Assembly (NCBI GenBank): GCA_031310005.1
Contig: CM062387.1
Location: 558,001-622,000, forward strand
Source: Dactylellina haptotyla
Taxonomy: Eukaryota; Ascomycota; Orbiliomycetes; Orbiliales; Orbiliaceae
Length of the DNA stretch: 64,000 nt
Reading direction: 5' to 3'
Shown: positions 34,216 through 44,186 of the stretch, in pieces
Position numbering within the stretch: the first letter of the stretch is position 1
Layout of the letters: each line of letters opens with the position of its first letter
The notes under the pieces: generated by a model
Databases searched by the model: none
Told to the model about the DNA's origin: nothing
Seen by the model: the letters and a program-made list of their open reading frames with translations, nothing else
Program-made: the position numbers and the translations under genes

Positions 34216-35190
34216 ATGGCCGCCTCGTCAGATATCAACCCTCTCGTTACCCACATCTATACAGCCGACCCCTCGGCCCATGTGTTCAATAATCGCGTCT
34301 ACATATATCCTTCTCATGATCGCGAGACCGATATCCAAGACAACGACAATGGCGACCAATACGATATGGTCGATTATCACGTCTTTTCTATGGACACAAT
34401 CGGAAGCGAGGTCATCGACCACGGCGTCGTCCTAAAGCAGGAGGATATCCCATGGGTATCCAAACAACTGTGGGCGCCAGACGCAGCTGAGAAAAATGGG
34501 AAATATTACCTGTACTTCCCAGCCCGAGATAAGGAAGGTACATTCAGAGTTGGTGTCGCCGTAGGTGACAAGCCCGAAGGTCCATTCACCCCAGACCCGG
34601 AGCCGATCCCGGGAAGTTACAGCATCGATCCAGCATGTCTCGTTGATGATGACGGCCAAGCATACCTTTATTTCGGTGGAATCTGGGGCGGTCAGTTGCA
34701 ATGCTGGCAAACTGGAGAGTTCAAAGCAGAAGACTACACATCCATGGAGCCAAAGGGCACCGGCCCAGCGATTCTCCCCCGTGTCGCAAAGCTGACCGAG
34801 GACATGCACACATTCGACGGGGAGGTCCAGCAAGTATCGATAGTCGATGACGAAGGGAAGCTTCTAATCGCCGATGATCACGACCGACGATTCTTCGAAG
34901 CTGCGTGGGTGCACAAATATAACGGGAAATATTACTTCTCGTATTCGACGGGCGATACACACTACCTTTGCTATGCAATTGGAGACAGTCCACTAGGTCC
35001 ATTTACCTATGCTGGAAGGATATTGGAGCCAGTAAAGGGATGGACTACCCACCACTCTATTGCCGAAGTTCACGGTAAATGGTACCTCTTCCATCACGAT
35101 TCGAGCTTATCCGGCAAGAATCACCTGAGGTGCGTCAAAGTCAGAGAGTTGGTTTATGACGCAGAGGGAAAGCTTCATCTAGCCAACTAA
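34216..35190 (+). CDS. Intracellular GH43 glycosidase (arabinofuranosidase/beta-xylosidase type)
   Basis: This is a single exon of 324 residues. The ATG at 34216 is chosen because family homology starts there (NPLVTHIYTADPSAHVF). The five-bladed propeller hallmarks of GH43 are present. The general-base Asp is in YTADPSAHVF, the pKa-modulating Asp in YSIDPACLVDDDGQAYLYFGG, and the acid Glu in RRFFEAAWVHKYNGKYYFSYST. A final conserved His segment is HHSIAEVHGKWYLFHHD. There is no signal peptide, so it probably acts in the cytoplasm on imported short arabino- or xylo-oligosaccharides. Together with the secreted GH127-CBM1 it suggests a local arabinose-releasing theme. Exact activity within GH43 cannot be fixed from sequence. 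Confidence 0.88.
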   Translation: MAASSDINPLVTHIYTADPSAHVFNNRVYIYPSHDRETDIQDNDNGDQYDMVDYHVFSMDTIGSEVIDHGVVLKQEDIPWVSKQLWAPDAAEKNGKYYLYFPARDKEGTFRVGVAVGDKPEGPFTPDPEPIPGSYSIDPACLVDDDGQAYLYFGGIWGGQLQCWQTGEFKAEDYTSMEPKGTGPAILPRVAKLTEDMHTFDGEVQQVSIVDDEGKLLIADDHDRRFFEAAWVHKYNGKYYFSYSTGDTHYLCYAIGDSPLGPFTYAGRILEPVKGWTTHHSIAEVHGKWYLFHHDSSLSGKNHLRCVKVRELVYDAEGKLHLAN

Positions 35191-35639
35191 GGGAAAAAAT
35201 AATTATGAATAAAGCCCGATTTGATATTGGTACTGGTAAATTTTGTAATATAGGTTGCTGTCCCACCCTATGAAAAGTATATAATCAATTATTGTTAAAT
35301 AAAATATATTCCATCCAAATCAATTCGGTACGATAAGACAGGTCTCCGTTATAAAAGATTATTACTCCAATCATTTCCAGCGAAACTATTAAGGCTGTCA
35401 AGATTTAAAGTATGGGATGTTGTGATCCAGCCCAAGTAATACGTTTCTATAGTGAGTCAAGTTTTAATATATAAATTGGAGGAGGCAGCCGGCTCTCTCT
35501 TGAACCTGAATATCTCCACTCACCCAAATCTTCAACCTCTTTGCTGTCAGCAACGTATCTACTTCAAAGCTGTCTTTCCTCAATATCAACGTCTCTCTTT
35601 TTCGAAAGCAATTTAAGAATTATCCAATCGTCGATCATA
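35191..35639. other. Intergenic with likely promoter of the next gene
   Basis: TATA-like tataaatt near 35470 and a CT-rich leader precede the ATG at 35640. Confidence 0.45.
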
Positions 35640-36326
35640 ATGGCAATGGATCGCTTCTCCTCAGGAAACCGCCCGCGTGGTGGTCATCGCCGTATTTCCA
35701 TGCACCAAGACCCTCCATTCGAGGATTATCGCATGATCGAGAGTGGCCCAGAACGATGTGCTGGCACAGACCGTAGCGACCTTTCTTCGACTGACGAACG
35801 GGAGTATGATATGGCTCGTGGCGCTCGCGAGTCAGGCATTCCACCTTCCAGTCGTCAAGATGGTGAGATTCAGTATTATCGCCGCAATCACCAAGATGCA
35901 TACAACTATAGACCTCCTCATCGCGAACAAAATCCACCATCCCGTCACAGTATGAGCTATCAATCGGGATCAGATAGTGACGAAGAATACTACCCACAAG
36001 ATCAACAAGTCACTCGCAACTACCGAACTCCGGCTCGCCAAGAAGAGTTGGATATGTCCGACACCAGCAGTCAATCTGGGAGTACTTACCCAACCAGCCG
36101 CTCTCACGCCCGAGGTGGTAACGTTCATGGCCACTATAATAGTCGCGGAGGGTTCCTCATCGACAACCATCACCCCCCTCAACCAGGTACTATGGCATGG
36201 CATCGCGAAGAAGATACGGGGGAGTACGTCCCCATCGTCGGGTATAGATATACAGAGGAAGAGCTTCGAAGCGGTCGTCTCCGTCGTCCTCCACGAGGGG
36301 CTCGCCCTGGTGACTTCGGCTATTGA
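35640..36326 (+). CDS. Low-complexity Arg/Ser/Tyr-rich hydrophilic protein, unknown function
   Basis: This is a single exon of 228 residues, with ATGs at 35640 and 35646 both possible. It lacks hydrophobic segments and is rich in Arg, Gly, Ser, Asp and Tyr (for example NRPRGGHRRIS, SGSDSDEEYYPQDQQ, RGARPGDFGY). It therefore looks mostly disordered. A short ordered-looking piece near the end (EYVPIVGYRYTEEELRSG) may be a binding motif. Even codon use and the absence of stops over 687 bp support a real gene. No family is recognised. Confidence 0.6.
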   Translation: MAMDRFSSGNRPRGGHRRISMHQDPPFEDYRMIESGPERCAGTDRSDLSSTDEREYDMARGARESGIPPSSRQDGEIQYYRRNHQDAYNYRPPHREQNPPSRHSMSYQSGSDSDEEYYPQDQQVTRNYRTPARQEELDMSDTSSQSGSTYPTSRSHARGGNVHGHYNSRGGFLIDNHHPPQPGTMAWHREEDTGEYVPIVGYRYTEEELRSGRLRRPPRGARPGDFGY

Positions 36327-36856
36327 GGTGAGAATCGAAAGTGCGTTAGTTTGATTTCGCTCACATCCAAGGTGCTGGCATTGATCACACTAGAAAAGAT
36401 CAACTACGGTGACGGATGAGGGACTCGGAATTTAAATTCACCAATTTTCGAAAGTTTCGCCTATATCTCTTAACGCATATTCAATTTTATTGGACTTCCG
36501 GAGCTCTCAGCTTCTAGTAGGTCGACTAATGAAGGACATTGCTCTTATCGGCTCTTTTGTTTTGGCCACTTCGAGACAGAAGATGGTAATGTTAAAATGT
36601 TATGCTTAGATTCCGCTCAAGCTCTGGAGGTACTCTGGACTTAAATATTAGTATGAATGCGCGGATACGTTTTGTTCTTCAAAATTAATGTTGTTTAATA
36701 TTCCAATACAGCTTCGTTCCGAAGCGAATGAAGACCCGTCCCATATATACAACGTGATGATTTTTCCGTAGACCAAATTTTATAAACCGAAAGCGCCGTT
36801 CCATTCCCGTAAATATTAAAACAATCCTTGAACGCCAAACAATGCAATGCTGGAAA
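36327..36856. other. Convergent spacer
   Basis: 3' regions of the 35640 (plus) and 36857 (minus) genes. No gene is seen. Confidence 0.45.
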
Positions 36857-38109
36857 CTATGAAGCCCAAATTATTCTTCCTTCAGCGGACAGTCTAGGCT
36901 GCGCTGGTAACACGAACTTCTCCTTGCCAAGGAAGGAGTACATCCTATTCTTTCTGCCGACCGACTTGTCTCTCTTGAGACTACAGTTTCTTTCTTTAAA
37001 GGTACCAGCCTGAGCGAGTCTTCCGCGGATATCCTCGGGCTTAATATATGCCCTAGTAACAGCAGACTTCTTTCCCTCCTTCCAACCTTGTTCGGTCTCT
37101 ACTCTCTTCTTCAAGACGATGTCCAATCGGCACCCAGCCCAGCTACCTTTTTCAAACCTTTCAGGTGAGAAAGTATCCTCAGCTGAGCAGGCGATCGCGT
37201 CCATGAGGATCTCCGCGTCGTGGAGAATCTCAGCGGGGCCAGAAGCTCTAGCATCTTGAAAGTCACCAGTGCTGACGACGGTACTCTGAATCTTGCTAGT
37301 ATCAAACCTGACATACTCCTTTCGGTCCAAGTTCCTCAACACATATTCCTCTCTAACTTTGAAGAGGTTTTCGTACTCCTTGTCGCGGAGGACAGCGGAG
37401 ACGAAGCGGCGAATGACCTGTGGGATGTACAGGTCGTGTGCAATTCCGTGAAGGACGAGACGCTTGTCAGGGAAGGAGGCAAGATAAAGAGTCTCGTTAG
37501 ATCGGAGTGCAGGTGCGACAAATGTCGCGTCGGTCGCTTTATCGAGGTATTGAGCCTCGACCGCAGTGGCAGCAGGAGTGGGGTTATTTGGATTCGATCG
37601 GACTAAGGCCTTGCCAGCCCAACATCCAATGGTGTCTGGCTTGCAGACCAGTCTCTGCATTCTATCAACGGACTTATTAAACAATGCTCTGTTTGTAAGA
37701 GACAAGCAGAGAGCATCGTAGTCGCTAAGGTACTCTGAGATCATGAAGTGGATCTCGGTTGGCATTGTCGTAAGACCCGCCTTGTATGGAGCATCCTCGT
37801 TCTGTCTTCGGGTTGGGACGGGCTCGACAAGGACTGCGCTATCTTCTGGGTTGAGAAGATACTGTACGAGTTCTTCGACTACTCGTCGCTGAGGTGTTGT
37901 TGTGGTTGTTTGAACAGAGTATTGAGGCCATAGTAGAGCCTGTAGAATAAATGGGTTAATATTTACAACACTCGAAAGAAGCCGTGATATCTACTAACCT
38001 GATCTTTCTCTAGGCAAACAATTTTTGAATGGACCACATTTTCATGAAATACATTCCTTAGTGGTGACTTCGACTTTGTAGATAACTGTCGCTGACAGCT
38101 GTAGAACAT
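36857..38109 (-). CDS. F-box-like protein of the WAG-motif type
   Basis: There are two exons, 38109-37999 and 37939-36857, with a 59-bp phase-0 intron (GTTAGT ... CTACAG), giving 397 residues. Exon 1 supplies a basic N-terminus (MFYSCQRQLSTKSKSPLR) and exon 2 adds a linker. The F-box-like motif TTMPTEIHFMISEYLSDYDALCLSLTNRAL follows near residues 92-122. Soon after comes TIGCWAGKALV, which matches the HIGDWAGCRIV position of the gene at 41903-43499; the two are relatives. The second half contains LVLHGIAHDLYIPQVI and a Lys/Arg-rich C-terminus. An ATG at 37765 inside exon 2 would drop 95 residues; the longer model is preferred because splice signals and phase are good. Confidence 0.7.
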
Positions 38110-39422
38110 CTTGGAGGTATTTGTGTTAAAAGGTTGTTGGGCTTTCTAAAGCGATGGTAGCAGTCGATGTGCAGTAGCCTTCGAAACCGAAAATAAGTAG
38201 ACTTCTAAGCCGAGTTCGAATTCTATGAGGAACCTGAGGGGCTAAGAAAAGTGGCATTAAGAGCGGCTGGTAAGATCTTAAATATATTATTCCCTCCCAC
38301 TAAGTACTCTTCAATGTGGCTCTGCCATCGCCCGATGCCCATATCGGGGACTATTCTTAGTAGGGAACTTTCATGTTTCGAATCTTGAATCCAATCCGTT
38401 CGGTTACGCTTGTACTGCGAGATGTGTTTCTCGAAACACATGTTCCTCCTGACCGTCGATAAACTAATCGAATGGGGACGTAACAGATGATACACGATCT
38501 TTTCTTGGTGTGAACCGCATGCTGACGGCAGGATAGAGGTTCCCAAAGCAAGTCAGCGTTTTGGGTCAACTAGCCTGGGTAGTGATTTTTTGCCTATGCT
38601 TTTGTCCTTTTGTACTCACCGATCCGGGCTGCGGACTTTTGTTTGAGAATATGGTCTTGTGTTAGCGGGGTAGGCTAATCTTGGAAGAGATTAGATTGCT
38701 TACTGAAAGGGGCTAGATTTTGGGGTATGACCGCATTCTAGCCAATTAAATAGTGGTGCCTTGCCGCACCATCAATGCAAGCCCCATCAGTGGCGGTGCT
38801 GAGTTGTTGTTAGAACTACCCTTTGGACAAAATATTTTCTCATGATGTATATCCTCGCTGTAGACAACATCGGTAGACAAGCTCGGCTTTTTGAAACGAG
38901 ATCTAAATGTTTCTACGGGTGCCTCTACCCGCATCATGCATATGCAAAATGCCGGAGTACATGACATTTTTATGATAGCATTCCGTTATAGTAATTAAAA
39001 TATTTGTAGCAATAGTAGGAATAAGGGTTGCGTAATCGATTAATCTTTCGGCCATTGACCGTACGCGTGAATATTATATATTTCTACTCTAAAGCCACGC
39101 CGCGAATTCAGGAAACAAAAGTTAACATGATCACTAACGCCGACCCTGCGTTCGGTTAGCTAATACTTGCATGGTCTGCGCAAGTTTACACTAATTGAGT
39201 CGTCGAGTGGTACGATGATAAGCTGGGTGTATTTCATAGGAGACATCTGATTCTACCAAATATTGTTCTTACCCAGATCCACTACTAGAATATTCGAAGT
39301 GAGCTCATATATTCCCTATTCATGGGCACGCGCTTACTCAACTCCCAATCATCTTTGCAGGATTCGAAACTATCAGTCGTGATAGGAATATGTCTAGAAT
39401 CCGATAGTTGTTGATAGACAGA

Positions 39423-39457
39423 TAGGAGGCCGAAGGTGTTTTACCTTTGGCCTACTG
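39423..39457. repeat. 15-bp hairpin
   Basis: 39423-39437 (core aggccgaaggt) pairs with 39443-39457 (core acctttggcct) at 13 of 15 positions around a 5-nt loop. Confidence 0.6.
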
Positions 39458-39562
39458 TGACCGTGTGGGGATTTGTTAGGCGAGCGAGCGAGCTCGGCTG
39501 CACTTCAGCGCACCTGTGTCATTAAAACCCCCCCAACGCAACAAGATACCCACAAAGAGAGA

Positions 39563-39600
39563 TTCGGTCGGCACCACAATTTTGTCTTGGTACAGGATTG
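39563..39600 (+). repeat. Dispersed repeat, copy A
   Basis: It starts ttcggtcggcaccacaa, and its later part is ttggtacaggattg. The same words in the same order recur at 53672-53713, with a few substitutions and small length differences. Confidence 0.55.
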
Positions 39601-41902
39601 ACGGAAGATACGGTCGCCTTTACACACAAAAGTTTAGTCCACAAATGAATATGAACAAAGTGCCTAAAAATTCGGTACGGCTTCATTACCTCAATTTAAA
39701 GTATAAAACATCAATATAGCAACTAGGCACCCGGGTTTCTCAACACGTCCAGGCAGCATTCCGGAAAGTGAGGGCGATTTCATTTGGTAGTTATTTTCGT
39801 TTGGTTAATTCTCCTCTTCAATGCATTGTGCTGCTATTAGTCTACTATAAAAGGTTTCAAATCCGGTTGCAACCTACATAAAGGAATTCGATTATGGAAG
39901 TGCATGATTAATGAGCAAGGTAAGGCAACGACCATAGAACATGAAATAACTCTCCTGTTGACTCTTTCTTTCTTTCGCACAATCTCGAAAAACCATTCTC
40001 CAACTTTTGCGAACCAGAGTTGTTAGCGCTTTGTGTTGTTTACTGGCCAAATCCATCATGGGGTCTTCAACCAGTTCAAATCACACCGTTTTCCGATTTA
40101 GCTACCAGACTACAAGCAGATACTTGTATACGCGCGGAGCGAATATTCCACCCTTATCTCCAATACCGTTTTGTTCAATCTACTTTTTTTTTTAGATCCA
40201 GGCTTTGATTGTCGGGCTAAGATAACATTTACAACCCTATTAAACCATTCCTTTGAAATACTCCTCTATCGCTCAAATTCAGGGACGGCATCTGGCTTAC
40301 GAGACAACATATTTGTTAGTGATCCCATTGCTAACAAATTCAGACAACAAATTAATTAGGTGGTGCCTTCAGATATTTCTTGCGGGGCTAACGATCTCGA
40401 TCTCGAAACAAACTACATGGAATATCGATTTTTGGGATTTTGAAAGTTAGCTGATAATTGAATTCTACAAACGACTTGTGCATTGGGAAAATATATTTTG
40501 TGGCACACGCACACATATCTTGCGCTGTCTCTAGGCTAGTTGGTTCAGACAGCATGGCCCAATTCGTGTCACTCCAAAACTAGGCGCGTAAATATAGTTC
40601 TTCTCGCCGACCAAAAACGAGCTATTGTGAACGCGAGATTTAAGTGAAACAATTAAGAAGCTATACACGAGCTCCAACCGATTGTAGAATCTGGAGTTTG
40701 ACAAAAAAATTCAGTCCGTGAAGAATGTGGGAATTGCTCCACCTATTGCCTCACAAGCCAGATGCCACCCTCTCGTTACCTTTTAGATGATATTATTGAG
40801 CTAATAGCTACATAGCTTCAGCAATTGAAAGACGAAATAAAAAGACAAACTCCCTCCGATATTAGGACTTCTATGAAGCGAACTCCTAGAGGAATGGATT
40901 GATAGATCTTCGTCCCATAATTTTTACAGCTTCGAGTCCTTGGATGCCTAGTCAAGTCGAGCAGTGGGAACTTTACCCCGCCAAAATGCAAAACCACTAA
41001 ACTCTCTAGGACTTTCCAACGGAAAGAATAGCCGCTACTCTTTCGTCGCTAGAAAAAATCGTATGATGAGCCCCGACAGATAGTGGAGGCTTTGTCTAGG
41101 TCGATCTGAATAGGGTATGTTGTTGCGGCGGGGTCTCAAAAGGTTGTGGCTATGGGGAGGCCATGAAGTTTCAGACTTATGAGTATGTGTTCTTGAAGGC
41201 TGCTGGCTCAGCTGGAATGTGGCGGACATTTTAGTGGCCTAGGTATCCTATGACGAATATTTCTCCATTTTGCCTACGAAGCTAGCTTATAACAAGATCG
41301 AAGAGTTTTGGTCGAATGTTGATACAACACAAAAAATACCACACACAGGTTTAAACAGAGCAGCGGGTAACGAGATATCTACCAGAGCCGGGTGACACTT
41401 GGGTTCTGAGGTGCGGGCGTGTCTATTTATATAGTTTTATAGGCATGAAGAACTGGTGCAAATATAAATTAAACTAAACTTCCTATCTGTAGCATTATTG
41501 TGATAACACACTTCCATGTGGTGTCAACGCGTTATTCGTGTTGATATTCGGTATTGTTCGGGCATATTGCAATATTGCACTACTTTGTTCGATCTTCTTC
41601 AACTATAACTAGTACTATAGAAGCCAATCCCTAGAGAATATTGAAAAATGGTTTCGTAATATTAACTAAGACTGATATTATCTGAAGGTTCAAGATACGA
41701 CTACGAGGCCAATCATGCAATTAAATTGTAAGCCCTCCTAAGAATGAATATACGCGACAAAATCATTGATACTGGTCGCAGCAGCCTCAGCACATAAATC
41801 AAAAGCCGCATGTTCTATTAAGAGTTTGTTGGATATGTCGTTTTGAAAAACTTACACGTGTGCCTGTAAACTTCTAATTCTACCTAGTGGTCAAACTTCA
41901 AA

Positions 41903-43499
41903 ATGTTCGAACCAGGGCCAATAGATTCTCCAGCAATGGCCTCGACGTCGTCAGCGATGAACATAGATGATCCAACGGATATGGGAACGCCGCCGCCGGA
42001 TAAGGCTTCACCAAGTCCTCCTGAGACTTCGGAAAATCCGACGAGTTTACGAGACGATGAAGAATTCCATATGTTTGTCAACCTAGACCTGCGACAGGTA
42101 AGCTCTTCAGAGCGGAGCATCGGATTGTACTTGGTTCCATTTTGAACAGAAGTCTGATCTCTTAGGTTCTGAAATATCCTCTCGACGTTGGGGGCGCACT
42201 CTACAATAACGATGCTTTGTATCTCGAACAGTGGGCAATTCGAAAAGGATTCTCCGAGTTAGTGCTCCAAGCTGGGTATCGATCATTCGAGAGACAAGAG
42301 TACGTATATTTCTCTGCGATACGATGCTCCTTATTTGTAACGTCCGCTGATATAAGTTTAATTGACATTATGTTCCGTAGCATCAATATGCCCCGCGATA
42401 CGAATTACATCTATCGTAGGCTACCTAATCGAAGAAGAGACATTCTTGGCCTTCCGCCCTCGATACTGCTCAGGATCATTGAATTCCTCCATCCTGCGAC
42501 ATGTTTGCTGCTAGCCTGCATGAATTCGCATTTTCTAAACCTGTCAATGCATCGTATTACCAAGATTCTGTGGCCAGACCATATTGGAGACTGGGCTGGC
42601 TGTCGCATTGTATTCGTGGGTATGCTGATCAATTAAAATTGCCTATAATATTCAGACTCCGTTGAGACTAACTCCATTTTACAGATGGGTTTCTGAGCTC
42701 TGGGTTTGATCCAAATAGTGCCTCTGCAGAGAACCAGATAGCACATGCGCGATTATTAAGATACCGGGATGAATTCACAGAAGTACAAGCCCCAAGAACG
42801 ATATGGACCGGACACGATCCTCTTGAAACTACGTCTGCATTGAACTCGATCCTCAATGAGGCAGACGCATATCCTGTTCCAAAGCTAATCGTAGAATACG
42901 CTCAGAGATCCCTTACCAGCGATGATATATGGTTCAGTTACAATCAATATGAGTCCTATGCATTCTATGACCACGCATCTGAAGATATCTCTAAATTTGA
43001 TGTCCAGCTATATACCTCTCCAGATGGACCCCCGAATTTCAAAACCGAGAAAACGCCACCAGCAATACTCGAACAGACAATGTTTTTGTTCGGTCCCCAA
43101 TCTTTGCTGACTAAAACCGACTGGGCAGGTAGATCGGTCAGCGTTGCACCCTACGTAGATTTCGAAGAAGCTGCATTATCCGAGAGACTTGAAGCGATGG
43201 ATTTAGACGGGGAGGTGCAGAACCAAGGCGAGGAAAGACAAGACATGATCAATAACACAGCCGGCGGACGATGGCATTGGTCGCTACCACCTAGTATTGC
43301 AGCACATACTCAAGGGGGAGCCGGAAATGCACAAGCCGATCCAGTTCAAGTTGCAGAGGTTGTTCGGGCCATCCATATACACCAGCAGCAAATGATAGGA
43401 TGGATTGCAATATTCGGGGCTTATATATACTTTACGTATATTGTATCTTCAAACACGTACGCAGAACTTCTCAGACTGTTCTGGAGCTTGACGCGGTAG
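41903..43499 (+). CDS. F-box protein with C-terminal membrane segment (WAG-motif type)
   Basis: There are four likely exons: 41903-42097, 42166-42299, 42381-42619 and 42685-43499, giving about 460 residues. The 81-bp intron 42300-42380 (GTACGT ... CCGTAG) has no stop and keeps frame, so a version retaining it is possible. The N-terminus is Pro/Ser-rich and acidic. The F-box is LGLPPSILLRIIEFLHPATCLLLACMNS, followed by the WPDHIGDWAGCRIV block shared with the gene at 36857-38109. Near the C-terminus a hydrophobic stretch (IGWIAIFGAYIYFTYIV) looks like a transmembrane helix, unusual for an F-box protein and suggesting membrane tethering. Confidence 0.7.
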
Positions 43500-44186
43500 G
43501 ATTTCGATATCGAATTGCTTTACGATGGGTAAATCTCGATATAATAGCTTGTGGGTAAATGATACAAAGTCGCGGATAAACCCGTCGTACGTTACTCCTA
43601 CAATGTAGTATCTAAAGAAAATATAAAATTGTAGAAACTAAATACACGAACTCGCTGTTCACGAGACCACTCAAGGTCAGAATAGTCTAGATTGTGATAG
43701 GTTGATACCATTCTCATAATAAGATCGTTGTTGGCCCATATATCTCGAGTCTCGTGGAAGATACGGCCGCGTTGCAGCTATTTTAGCACATCCAACACCC
43801 CCAGTCTTGTACCTAGCACCCCTTTCCAACTTGCATCAACCTTATCACATCACCTTCTTAGTGAAACCTTATACACGACCTCATCTCATTAAGCCAGTCC
43901 TCATCCCACGGTGAGCAATCCAGTCTATCCATATCAGCCACTATGTATCCTCGATTTCTACTTCAAGATACTTTATGTTTGCATCTCAGCCTTGCCGTCC
44001 TAGTTCTAGAGCGCTGATATCCCTTCTAGAAAGATCTTTCAAGTTTCATTAGGTTCCTTATCTTTCGACATCTCGCTACTTATCACTCTGGCGAACTGGC
44101 TGGATAAAGTCTCTCTCGTTCTTTCTGACTTTCAAAGGGAAAAGATATCTACAGTCTGCTATTCCATTCAAGGAAAGGCAGATGCA
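43500..44186. other. Upstream leader of the 44187 gene
   Basis: A long pyrimidine-rich leader with a donor-like cggtgag near 43909 suggests a 5'-UTR intron. No coding gene is seen. Confidence 0.35.

Larger units (their letters stand above)
38110..41902. other. 3.8-kb gene-poor, AT-rich region
   Basis: This is the longest gene-free stretch. It has only frames under 110 codons, none with a domain. It contains a hairpin at 39423-39457 and one copy of a dispersed repeat at 39563-39600. It may be decayed repeat DNA. Confidence 0.45.
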
